A stretch of DNA of 64,000 bases from Alteromonadaceae bacterium XY-R5 (lineage in GTDB: Bacteria; Pseudomonadota; Gammaproteobacteria; Enterobacterales; Alteromonadaceae): positions 248,001-312,000 of the forward strand of contig LXWE01000003.1 in assembly GCA_001660395.1 (NCBI GenBank), in the 5' to 3' direction. Positions 39,938-48,088 of this stretch are shown here, piece after piece. The position numbers were made by a program, and so were the translations under genes. The notes under the pieces are model-generated. The model ran no database searches, had not been told where the DNA came from, and worked only from the letters and a program-made list of their open reading frames with translations. Numbering within the stretch: position 1 is the first letter of the stretch; every line of letters begins with the position of its first letter.

Positions 39938-42787
39938 TTATACCTTGTCTTTTTCTGCCGTAATACGCGACTCTAACGCAGCTAATTTTTGCTGCCAGAG
40001 TGATGTCTTTGCCAGCTCACGGACGCCCAAAATACCACTCACCAATATGCTGTTAGCGCGTGCCTTATTCAGCCAATGCTGACGTTGCTGTGCCGTGCCT
40101 TTTGGCAAAAACGATAACCAGATATCAGCTTCTTTCAATAACCAGGGCACGAGAGCCAAAGAACCAGCCAGCTCCCGACTATTCCACTCTCCCTGTTCAA
40201 TCAAAGACTGTGGATAGTTATCCGGTTCAAGGCTTTTCATTCCCAACCAGGCTTGTCTGAGTTTAAGCACTGCTTGTTGACGGCCCATCTGCGAAGTTTG
40301 GACTTCAGTATCCAGGCTGGCCTTTAGTACCATTTCAATTGGTTGTTGCGCTAACACTGTCGTCAGTAACTGCTGGAACCGGCCATCAAATAACTGAGGG
40401 TAGCTTTCAGATTCAACCTCAGACGATCCCTTTAATCGCGCAATATCCTCAATCAGCGGTTGTGCCATTGGCATGAGCCAATCTGTCGATTCAGTAAACC
40501 AAAGGGCTTGTAATATCCCTTCATGCATTTTCTGCATTAGCGCTTTCGTGCGTTGCGCCTCTGATAGGCTCGCATAAAACGCACTCGCGGCTCGACTTTC
40601 AGCCAAATAGCGGTCCTTATCCCCTTGCTGTAACAGGCTATCTAATAGTATCTGACGAGCAATAATCACTTGAATGGGATTTAGTTCTTGTTGCAACGCT
40701 TGTGCACGCCTCAATCCTTCTGCCGCAAATTCAACACTCTTTTTAATATCAAAAAAACGTAGATACGTGGCCAGTTTTTCATATTGCTGAATCAAGTCAG
40801 GATGGTTAAACCCTAGTATTTGCTGCTGCAGTTTTAATGCATGCTTACCCAGTAAAAGTGCGCGATCCGGCTCGCCCAAATCGGCCGAAAAAATCATCAA
40901 CACATATTCTGTACGTGCAACATCATTTTGCCTGTTTAACCCGTCATAGAGACTACGCACTTCCAGTAGCAGGTTGTATGCTTCCTCCATTTTCGGTCTG
41001 GCCTCGTTGAGATAACGCTGATCCGCCATGCCCTCAAACAATAGTGTTGACTGACTTTGTAACTCATACTCAATCGCTCTGGCCAAAAAACCCAGCACTT
41101 CAGCCTGCAACGCGGGCGTTAGCTGTTGCCAATAGGTCGCTCGTATTTGCCTGAGCAAGGCTAAATGCTTTGCAGATAAGGGACCTTTGCGCCCATCATA
41201 TAAAAACCATTTCATCCCATCTAAATAACGATGATAAAAAATCGCCTGCATAGGCGTTTCAGGCAATAGCCCCGCCGGCTCAGTAAAACTCAGCTTCGTC
41301 ACCATTTGATCGACACTCGGTTCGATTAGCGCAAACTCATTACTGCGGGTCAGCAATTGCACCCATTCTCCTGCCGCCTGAAAGGCAAAATCTGTGTTTT
41401 GCAACGCATCAAAACGATCAAGCACCTTTGCGTAAGTTTGTTTCGCCAGATCAATTTCACCAATACTGGCAAACCCACTGGCCAGCGAAAGACGAATTCG
41501 TGCGACAGAGTCGGGCGACAGTTCAGTATCTTCAGCCAGCACAGTAGCCGAATTCATCAGCATTTCCCGCGCAGAAAAACCTTCGCCGTTAGAAATTTTT
41601 CTGTCAGCCAAACGCACGACATCGCTTAGACGATTGACCATTAACTCGGATTGATGCTGCGTAGCCAGCAATTGTTGATACTGGACGATTAAGTTGGTCA
41701 GCAGGTAGGTACAGAGTATTCCGCCTCCCAGTAAGGTAGCACTGAGTACGGGGTGACGCACCCGCACTAATTTCACCAGGCGATACCATCGTGATGCTTC
41801 ATAGGCATGCACCACATGGCCAGACTGATAACGATAGATATCGCCCATCAGCTTTTGTACTGACGTATAACGCTGACTCGGCATTGCCATCGTCGCTTTG
41901 GCGATAATTGCCTCGATCTCAGCAAAATAGCCACCATACTTTTCAGCAGGCAAGGAATACAACAAACTATCCAGCACTTTGCCTAAGGCAAAAATGTCAC
42001 TGTATTGTGTTGCCCGGCCCGTCTCGAGTAATTCAGGGCTGGCGTACTCTTTGGTCATAGCTTGCAGGTAAGTCTTAAAGCTATTGGTTTCCCCCGCATC
42101 ACGATTATTGAACATGCGAGAAATACCAAAATCCAGCACCTTAACTCTAAGTTGCTTATCCAACAGTACATTAGACGGCTTGATATCGGCGTGGACGACC
42201 TGCATCGAGTGAGCGTAACTAACGGCCTCACACAGCTGCAAGAATATGCGCAAGATTTCCTCAAGGGGCAAACCTCTCTCAGCTACCACCTCATTGATGG
42301 GTAAACCATCGACATATTCCATCAAAATAAAATGATGGCCTTGTTCACTCACCCCGGCATCAAACACCTTACCGATATTGGCGTGATTCAATCTGGCCAT
42401 CACCGCAGCTTCACGAATCAAGGCATGCTTACCAATCACCTGCTCCAGAGGACGATCAATGACCTTTATCGCGGCCGATTGTTCAAACTGACCATCGTTA
42501 CGCTGTGCCAGATACACGGCTCCCATGCCCCCACGAGCAATAAACTCAATGATCTGAAAAGGCCCAATCTGGCAGCCGAGCATCGCTGTGTCATTACTGG
42601 GCTGTGGGAATCCAAGAAAATTCGGGGCTAAAGTGGATATTGAGGTATCGTCGTTAAGATCATCACAGCCCAACATGGCTGACAATTCATCGGCAATCTG
42701 AGGGTCGGATTGGCGTAACTGTTCGATAAAACGCAAACGCTCTTGGGGTGAAAGATCTGCCGCCTGAGTAAAGAGTTCGTACAACAT
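39938..42787 (-). CDS. Membrane Hanks-type serine/threonine kinase with periplasmic TPR-like region
   Basis: Transmembrane Ser/Thr protein kinase of 949 residues. N-terminal 70 residues resemble the leader helix of kinases that accompany ECF sigmas. Kinase domain about 75-340: G-G-M-G-A-V-Y-L-A glycine loop, A-I-K-V-I lysine, alpha-C glutamate in I-R-E-A-A-V-M, H-A-D-I-K-P-S-N catalytic loop (Ala where most kinases have Arg, so a non-RD kinase), L-D-F-G and S-P-E-L-L. A membrane helix follows at about 345-370, then about 570 residues of helical TPR-like repeats, predicted outside the cytoplasm as the sensor. It lies 1.6 kb from an ECF sigma factor lacking an anti-sigma, its probable substrate, and near a protein phosphatase. 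Confidence 0.88.
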   Translation of the reverse strand: MLYELFTQAADLSPQERLRFIEQLRQSDPQIADELSAMLGCDDLNDDTSISTLAPNFLGFPQPSNDTAMLGCQIGPFQIIEFIARGGMGAVYLAQRNDGQFEQSAAIKVIDRPLEQVIGKHALIREAAVMARLNHANIGKVFDAGVSEQGHHFILMEYVDGLPINEVVAERGLPLEEILRIFLQLCEAVSYAHSMQVVHADIKPSNVLLDKQLRVKVLDFGISRMFNNRDAGETNSFKTYLQAMTKEYASPELLETGRATQYSDIFALGKVLDSLLYSLPAEKYGGYFAEIEAIIAKATMAMPSQRYTSVQKLMGDIYRYQSGHVVHAYEASRWYRLVKLVRVRHPVLSATLLGGGILCTYLLTNLIVQYQQLLATQHQSELMVNRLSDVVRLADRKISNGEGFSAREMLMNSATVLAEDTELSPDSVARIRLSLASGFASIGEIDLAKQTYAKVLDRFDALQNTDFAFQAAGEWVQLLTRSNEFALIEPSVDQMVTKLSFTEPAGLLPETPMQAIFYHRYLDGMKWFLYDGRKGPLSAKHLALLRQIRATYWQQLTPALQAEVLGFLARAIEYELQSQSTLLFEGMADQRYLNEARPKMEEAYNLLLEVRSLYDGLNRQNDVARTEYVLMIFSADLGEPDRALLLGKHALKLQQQILGFNHPDLIQQYEKLATYLRFFDIKKSVEFAAEGLRRAQALQQELNPIQVIIARQILLDSLLQQGDKDRYLAESRAASAFYASLSEAQRTKALMQKMHEGILQALWFTESTDWLMPMAQPLIEDIARLKGSSEVESESYPQLFDGRFQQLLTTVLAQQPIEMVLKASLDTEVQTSQMGRQQAVLKLRQAWLGMKSLEPDNYPQSLIEQGEWNSRELAGSLALVPWLLKEADIWLSFLPKGTAQQRQHWLNKARANSILVSGILGVRELAKTSLWQQKLAALESRITAEKDKV

Positions 42788-42966
42788 GAAAACAAACCCG
42801 AAAAAAGATATCCTTAAGTCGGTGATTTATAACAAATTAAGGGCTCGTTAGCCTCAAAAAGGCAATTAAATGAAGGATTACTTAAGTTTAATTATCTGAA
42901 TCAAATAATTTCCGAATAATAAAAATACTACTCGCAAAAATCACTTAACAAAATCAAGTATAAATA

Positions 42967-43000
42967 TTCACAGCCACCTAAGGTTTCAGGTAACTGTGAA
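42967..43000 (-). terminator. Terminator-like hairpin after the small membrane protein gene
   Basis: On the minus strand TTCACAGTTACCT pairs with AGGTGGCTGTGAA (13 bp with two G-U pairs, 8-base loop), followed by a T/A-rich stretch. It lies 26 bases after the stop at 43026. Confidence 0.5.
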
Positions 43001-43025
43001 CAAGGAATTTGGAAAAAATCAGACC

Positions 43026-43322
43026 TTAGCTTGATGCTAAAAGCTCTCTATCATTTCTTAGATACTCTCGGAAAACTTCAACTTTTTTGACCATTTTTCT
43101 ATAGCCCAAAAAGTAAATCCCGATAGCAAACAATAGTACTGGAATACCTATCACAATAATCATCATCGGCAAACTTAAGATAAAAAATGCGATAGATAAC
43201 CACTTCAGCGTTTTCGCCTGTTTCTCCATTCTATCGGCAAAGACGCCAAGAGAATCGGCATCATCTGCGCCTAATTGTGCAGCCGCCATTTTTTTCAATG
43301 CTTTGTATTCATTAATATTCAT
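43026..43322 (-). CDS. Small two-helix membrane protein, hypothetical
   Basis: A 98-residue product without recognised family. Start ATG at 43322 chosen because AGGA lies six bases upstream; a longer form from 43337 has none. The N-terminal 45 residues are soluble (I-N-E-Y-K-A-L-K-K-M, A-D-R-M-E-K-Q-A-K), then two adjacent membrane helices (about 45-80) and a charged tail (K-K-V-E-V-F-R-E-Y-L). It lies downstream of the BamE-like lipoprotein gene on the same strand with a 60-base gap, and may be co-transcribed if the weak hairpin between them does not terminate. Function unknown. Confidence 0.65.
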   Translation of the reverse strand: MNINEYKALKKMAAAQLGADDADSLGVFADRMEKQAKTLKWLSIAFFILSLPMMIIVIGIPVLLFAIGIYFLGYRKMVKKVEVFREYLRNDRELLASS

Positions 43323-43350
43323 TACGCTTCCTACCACTCAAAATGTAAAT

Positions 43351-43377
43351 CAAAAATTGAACACCGAAATTCTCGGT
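43351..43377 (-). terminator. Weak terminator-like hairpin after the BamE-like gene
   Basis: ACCGA-N5-TCGGT (43363-43377), followed on the minus strand by a T-rich tract (complement of 43351-43359). The stem is only 5 bp. Confidence 0.35.
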
Positions 43378-43381
43378 ATTG

Positions 43382-43735
43382 TTAAAGTCCAAGGGCTTTT
43401 AAGGCTCCGCCTTGTCCTTTGGATTTGTAATGAGCAGTCAGCGTACCGCTGGAATCAAATTCGAAAACACTGGCTTCATTTATGTTTTCTTGTCCGGGGA
43501 GCGGTGGAATATAGTTGTAATCGAAATACCAAATTTCATCGTCTTTAATTGCAACTTTACGCGCAGGAAAACCAACTAAACGGATCACATCTTTTTTCGT
43601 TGATTTTCCATCTTCGAGAGAGGCCATTTGTTCTTGTGTTACTTTGGTTCCGGTCTCATAAGCAAGAGAATCCAGAAGTTTACAGCCACTCAGTGTGAAG
43701 GTAGATAAAATAGCAATTGGAATTAGTTTTTTCAT
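43382..43735 (-). CDS. BamE/SmpA-OmlA-like small lipoprotein
   Basis: A 117-residue lipoprotein: M-K-K-L-I-P, hydrophobic stretch and lipobox L-S-G-C at 15-18. The mature part matches the BamE/OmlA fold in pattern: G-T-K-V-T-Q-E-Q-M near residue 29, S-T-K-K-D-V-I-R-L-V-G-F-P near 45 and W-Y-F-D-Y-N-Y-I near 69, then a strand with E-F-D-S-S-G-T-L. True BamE assists outer-membrane protein assembly; this looks like a paralogue of that fold, not the housekeeping gene. A closely related but frameshifted copy is at 53696-54047. Confidence 0.8.
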   Translation of the reverse strand: MKKLIPIAILSTFTLSGCKLLDSLAYETGTKVTQEQMASLEDGKSTKKDVIRLVGFPARKVAIKDDEIWYFDYNYIPPLPGQENINEASVFEFDSSGTLTAHYKSKGQGGALKALGL

Positions 43736-43835
43736 AGTTCATTCTCCTTTTTCTGCATCATAGGTTTGAATGCAGAGAGAATGTGAGTGACGAAAAAGGA
43801 GTTAAAAACCACAAAAAATATTTGTATAAAAAAGA

Positions 43836-44201
43836 TCAGCCGCCAACAAATGCCTGCCAGGATTGCAGCACCTGTAAAAAGTCATCCAGACCACACCCCG
43901 CCAATAAGCCCTCTTCGGTAAGTTCGGTCCCTTCAGGTAAGTCAGATTCATCTCCCAAAAACAGAGATTTATGTGTTACCTCTACCTCATCGGCATCCAG
44001 CTCAAGCTGATATTCGATACCAGGTACATGCAGTCGCTTAAGCTCGCCCTGTTGCAGTTTATCGATGTCCATCAGTAACTGCTGAATCCGGGCTTTATCC
44101 GCTCCCAGCTCATCGGTAAACCAATGACCAAACGCTTCATGACCCATACTAAACTCGGCACAAGGTAATCCGCGATTCGCGCGGCTAAAGGTGTATTCCA
44201 T
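43836..44201 (-). CDS. yacL: YacL-family (UPF0231) protein
   Basis: Small acidic cytoplasmic protein of 121 residues, against 120 in E. coli YacL. Shared landmarks: M-E-Y-T-F start, S-M-G-H-E-A-F-G-H-W-F near residue 18, a middle L-D-A-D-E-V-E-V stretch, and the ending C-G-L-D-D-F-L-Q-V-L-Q-S-W. No biochemical function is established for the family. It is followed upstream on the same strand by a YgjP-like gene 36 bases away, so the two may be one unit. Confidence 0.9.
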   Translation of the reverse strand: MEYTFSRANRGLPCAEFSMGHEAFGHWFTDELGADKARIQQLLMDIDKLQQGELKRLHVPGIEYQLELDADEVEVTHKSLFLGDESDLPEGTELTEEGLLAGCGLDDFLQVLQSWQAFVGG

Positions 44202-44237
44202 AACGATCTCTTGGAAAATTCAGACGGTGAAAACAGG

Positions 44238-44765
44238 CTAATTTGCCTGATATAACGGGCCGACCTGTTCGGTATAGGTCAGATACACCCGGGTTTCAAA
44301 TTCCAGTTGATGATAATCCGGCAGCATGTGCTGGCATAACTGATAGAAGGATTTGTTGTGATCTTTTTCTTTCAAGTGGGCCAGTTCATGCACCACTATC
44401 ATGCGTAAAAATGCTTCAGGTGCCTGCTTAAACATGGCCGCCACCCGCAGTTCATTTTTACTTTTGAGCTTCCCACCCTGCACCCGGGTCACATAGGTAT
44501 GCAACCCCAAAGCATGGTTGACTACGTGAATTTTATTGTCATACGTGACCTTACTCAGAGGCGCACTTTTTTTCAAATAGCGCTGCTTAATGTCCTGCAC
44601 ATATTCACGTAACTCGTTGTCATTCCTGACGTCATGAGAATGTGGGTACTTACTTAGTAACCAATCACCAAGGGTGCCCCGCGCTAGCATTTCAGCTACC
44701 TGAGTTTGCACCGTTTGATTATACGCACTTAAATAAGTCAGGTTTGCCACAGTCACCTCGCACAT
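44238..44765 (-). CDS. YgjP-like metallopeptidase-domain protein (DUF45/SprT-like)
   Basis: A 175-residue cytoplasmic protein with the gluzincin-type motif H-E-L-A-H in V-V-H-E-L-A-H-L-K-E-K-D-H, a third histidine two residues after K-E-K, and the family stretch F-Y-Q-L-C-Q-H-M-L-P-D-Y. This matches the YgjP/WLM (DUF45) group of zinc proteins found across bacteria. Catalytic activity is assumed from the motif. The ends are close to both neighbours (18 bases from the glutamate-synthase-like gene, 36 from yacL), suggesting one transcript of three genes on the minus strand. Confidence 0.85.
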   Translation of the reverse strand: MCEVTVANLTYLSAYNQTVQTQVAEMLARGTLGDWLLSKYPHSHDVRNDNELREYVQDIKQRYLKKSAPLSKVTYDNKIHVVNHALGLHTYVTRVQGGKLKSKNELRVAAMFKQAPEAFLRMIVVHELAHLKEKDHNKSFYQLCQHMLPDYHQLEFETRVYLTYTEQVGPLYQAN

Positions 44766-44783
44766 TGATGGGCGCGGATTATA

Positions 44784-46469
44784 TCAGCTCACCCTCTCTG
44801 TGACAGTCTCTGCCTGGTGATTTTCACCGTTCACCAGTTTCAAACCCTCATGGGTATGCTCCACATACTGTTTCGGGTAGAAACTCTCGGCACAGGCTTC
44901 CTTTATTGCCTGAGCAAATTTCGGTGGTGCCTCACCGGTGATTTCACCTTTTAGCAGGCAACCTGCGGTGAGGTTTAAATAGATTTCATCAAAGCGACGC
45001 ACCTCGGTTTCGCTAACACGTCTGAACAGATGCGACCGTTTTAATTCTTTGGTGCTGTTTAATCCGGCCGAAGCAATGATTTCCATTGCTGCTTTCACCG
45101 TCGCCCCATGAAAGCGAGCCACCCGCTCGGCTTTATCACCCACCACTAAGCCACGGGTTAGTTTAGGATCCTGAGTGGCAATACCGGTTGGGCACGCATT
45201 GGTATTACAGACAAGCGACTGCACACAGCCCAAAGCCACCATCATGCCGCGGGCGCTATTGCAAATATCGGCCCCGAGGGCGAGATTACGCACCAGATGG
45301 AAGCCGCTCACCACCTTACCACTGGCAATAACGCGAATGTCCTTTTTCAAATCGAATCCCAGCAGCACATCACTGACCAGCGCCAGGGCTTCGCGTAGCG
45401 GCATACCCACAGAGTTTGAATATTCCAGCGGAGCAGCGCCTGTGCCCCCTTCACCGCCGTCGACGGTAATAAAATCCGGTTTAATGCCGGTTTGTAACAT
45501 GGCCTTACAAATGGCGACAAACTCACTGGCACGGCCAATAGACAGCTTAAAGCCAACCGGCTTACCGCCAGATAACTCCCGTAACTGAGCCACAAACTCC
45601 AGCAATCCAATGGGCGTGGAAAAGGCAGTATGGGCCGGCGGAGAATTCACCTGCGTACCTGGCTCTACCAATCGGATTCGGGCAATCTCAGCGGTATTTT
45701 TATCGGCTGGCAGAATGCCACCATGGCCGGGCTTGGCGCCCTGACTGAGCTTAATCTCAATCATTTTAATCGCAGGATGTCTGGCTTTTTCGGCAAAGGG
45801 TTCCGGGCTGAAATTTCCTGTTGCATCGCGACAACCAAAATAGCCTGTGCCGATTTGCCACACCAGATCACCGCCATGCTCGAGGTGATAATCACTGACG
45901 CTACCTTCACCGGTATTGTGATAAAAGCCTCCGATTTTGGCGCCTTTATTTAAAGCTCGAATAGCATTGTCACTTAATGCGCCAAAACTCATGGCCGAGA
46001 TATTAAAAATACTGGCCTCATAAGGCTGGGTACAATCCGGCCCCCCTACTTTAACGTGCGTCACATAGTGCTCGGGCTCGTAATGTTTCGCCGCAATGGA
46101 ATGCCCAACCCACTCATAACCCACCCGATACACATCAAGCTTGGTGCCGTAAGGGGTGGTGTCACGCTGGCCTTTCGCGCGCTGATAAATCACCGAGCGA
46201 CTCATTCGATTTAGCGGCACGCCGTCTGTTTCTGATTCGAAAAAATACTGACGTAAAAATGGGCGCATAAATTCCATCAGCCAGCGACCACGACCAACCA
46301 CAGGAAAATTTCGCCACAGGGTATGCTTACTTTGCTGCATGTCATACAAGCAAACACCCAGAATAGGCAGAGTGATCAACAGGCTCCAGCTAAACGGAGA
46401 CCAAATGGCGCTTAACAACAAACAAACCAGGTTAATGGCGAGGATCCAACGAAAAATGAGGATGTGCAT
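44784..46469 (-). CDS. Membrane-anchored FMN-binding glutamate-synthase-domain protein
   Basis: A 561-residue protein whose main part is the FMN synthase domain of glutamate synthase without amidotransferase or GXGXG domains. Residues 1-45 contain two hydrophobic helices, so it should sit on the inner membrane. The synthase core has K-P-G-H-G-G-I-L-P, D-G-G-E-G-G-T-G-A-A-P and the cysteine set G-C-V-Q-S-L-V-C-N-T-N-A-C, aligned with the [3Fe-4S] cysteines of GltB. It resembles archaeal-type GltS-like proteins common in proteobacteria; their reaction is not well settled. A complete gltBD is also in this window, so a different role is likely. Confidence 0.88.
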   Translation of the reverse strand: MHILIFRWILAINLVCLLLSAIWSPFSWSLLITLPILGVCLYDMQQSKHTLWRNFPVVGRGRWLMEFMRPFLRQYFFESETDGVPLNRMSRSVIYQRAKGQRDTTPYGTKLDVYRVGYEWVGHSIAAKHYEPEHYVTHVKVGGPDCTQPYEASIFNISAMSFGALSDNAIRALNKGAKIGGFYHNTGEGSVSDYHLEHGGDLVWQIGTGYFGCRDATGNFSPEPFAEKARHPAIKMIEIKLSQGAKPGHGGILPADKNTAEIARIRLVEPGTQVNSPPAHTAFSTPIGLLEFVAQLRELSGGKPVGFKLSIGRASEFVAICKAMLQTGIKPDFITVDGGEGGTGAAPLEYSNSVGMPLREALALVSDVLLGFDLKKDIRVIASGKVVSGFHLVRNLALGADICNSARGMMVALGCVQSLVCNTNACPTGIATQDPKLTRGLVVGDKAERVARFHGATVKAAMEIIASAGLNSTKELKRSHLFRRVSETEVRRFDEIYLNLTAGCLLKGEITGEAPPKFAQAIKEACAESFYPKQYVEHTHEGLKLVNGENHQAETVTERVS

Positions 46470-46623
46470 AAGGACTCCGGTTCAACGTATCAGGACTAGT
46501 AAACCCTGCCTGAGTATAAACCGCAATTGCGCCAGCAACAGCTTACGCCGAAAGCCCACTAAATTGCGTTCAAAGAAGATATGTTTGTGATGTTTAACCG
46601 CTGAAAAGGTTAACTATTCTGAC

Positions 46624-47874
46624 TCAACACAAGGCCAACTGTTCGGCGACACAGACCTGATTACGACCATTGTTCTTAGCCCGATAGAGTTCTTCATCTG
46701 CCTGTGCGAGCATAGCTTCCCAGTCACGCACCGGTTTTTGCTGACACAGTCCAAAACTCATAGTAACCGCCAGCCCATCACGAATGCTATGCCAGTCGTA
46801 GGCTTCGATTTGTTTACGCAAACGCTCAATCATATGCTTGGCCTGTTCCGTTGACGTTGCAGGTAAGGCAATCACCATTTCTTCGCCACCAAAACGTGCC
46901 ACGATATCGCTGCCACGCATGGATTGTCGCAGCAGTTCAGCCACCTTCACCAACACCTGATCGCCAACAATATGAGAGAAGTTATCGTTAATCTTTTTAA
47001 AATGATCGATATCCCCCAGCACGATCGTCATGGGCTGATCTTGGCGCTTAACGTATTTGCATAAGCCTGCAATTTCCTGATTAAAGTAACGACGGTTGTA
47101 CAAACCAGTGAGCTCATCCCGCAACGATAACTCACGCAAATGCTGATCGGCTTCAACGAGTCTGTCATTCATCAAATTGAATGATTTCGCCAGTTGCCCA
47201 ATTTCATCTTTACTGTTTACCTCAACCTTTTGCACTAAATCACCGTCAGCCATACGATTGACTGCAGTAATTAACCCTCGCAATGGCCGAACCAGACTAT
47301 TCGAACGCCACAAAGCAATTGGAATGATTAAACAGGCCGCGACCAGTGTGGACAGCATCAGCGCTTCACGCAGGCTTTGAGAGAACATTTTGTATTCAGG
47401 CGTGGGAGTAGGTCGCCCAGTGGGAAGGGCGTAGGCCACAATACGCTGGCCAATTTTAATCGGGTCACCATATTCATAATCGCTTTTCGGCAACACCTGA
47501 CCGACGCGAAAACGCTTACCACCATCCAGTACAACACCAGTAGGATCGACTAAAGCAAATAAAAATGTCGGTTCCGGCAGGTTCTCTTCGGGGCGTAGGC
47601 TCATGCCGGGGGCGACAGGGCGTCCAATTACAGGCCGAGGTGGGCCGCTGATGGTAATCTCACTATAACGGGCTGCATCTTCTTTGGTACCCCAACTATG
47701 ATAGCGTTGGATATATCCTTCAATACCTCGGGCAAAATGCTGGTAATGCTTTTCCTTGGCACCTTCAATAAACGATTGCTCAACCACCCAGGGCGTAATG
47801 GTGGCAATCAGCAACACCAGACCGATACAGGTGCCCATTAGGGTCAGCAAAAGTTTAGATTGCAACGAAGACAC
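46624..47874 (-). CDS. Membrane diguanylate cyclase with HAMP and GGDEF domains
   Basis: Makes the second messenger c-di-GMP. I choose GTG at 47874 (GGGAG five bases upstream) over the ATG at 47913, which lacks a ribosome-binding site; this gives 416 residues. Order: membrane helix about 8-28, periplasmic sensor, second helix about 172-192, HAMP about 193-245, GGDEF about 255-410 opening with D-E-L-T-G-L-Y-N-R-R. The signature reads G-G-E-E-M, not G-G-D/E-E-F. The inhibitory I-site R-G-S-D lies five residues before it, so product inhibition should be possible. Signal unknown; single-gene unit. Confidence 0.9.
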   Translation of the reverse strand: MSSLQSKLLLTLMGTCIGLVLLIATITPWVVEQSFIEGAKEKHYQHFARGIEGYIQRYHSWGTKEDAARYSEITISGPPRPVIGRPVAPGMSLRPEENLPEPTFLFALVDPTGVVLDGGKRFRVGQVLPKSDYEYGDPIKIGQRIVAYALPTGRPTPTPEYKMFSQSLREALMLSTLVAACLIIPIALWRSNSLVRPLRGLITAVNRMADGDLVQKVEVNSKDEIGQLAKSFNLMNDRLVEADQHLRELSLRDELTGLYNRRYFNQEIAGLCKYVKRQDQPMTIVLGDIDHFKKINDNFSHIVGDQVLVKVAELLRQSMRGSDIVARFGGEEMVIALPATSTEQAKHMIERLRKQIEAYDWHSIRDGLAVTMSFGLCQQKPVRDWEAMLAQADEELYRAKNNGRNQVCVAEQLALC

Positions 47875-48088
47875 AAAAACTCCCTTTTCTCTTCTTGACG
47901 ATTTCGGCAGCATTATAGGGATAGCAGAGCATAACGAATAGTCAAAATCAGTGGACAGACCTTTAAATAGGTATGCAGTAAAATACCAAACCGAAGGTGT
48001 TCTTTAACCACTGAAGTAGTACAAGCCCTCTTCACTCCTTGGATAAGGGCTTGCTTCGTTCGAATGCGTAGAAAGCGAAAAGCTGGTG

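Noticed and set aside
43382-43735. Housekeeping bamE
   Set aside because: The fold pattern fits, but sequence and context (no recN or fur neighbourhood, a duplicated copy nearby) point to an accessory paralogue.
48022-48053. Inverted repeat CAAGCCCT/AGGGCTTG as terminator of the crotonase gene
   Set aside because: The loop is 16 bases and no T-run follows on the minus strand, so termination is not supported.
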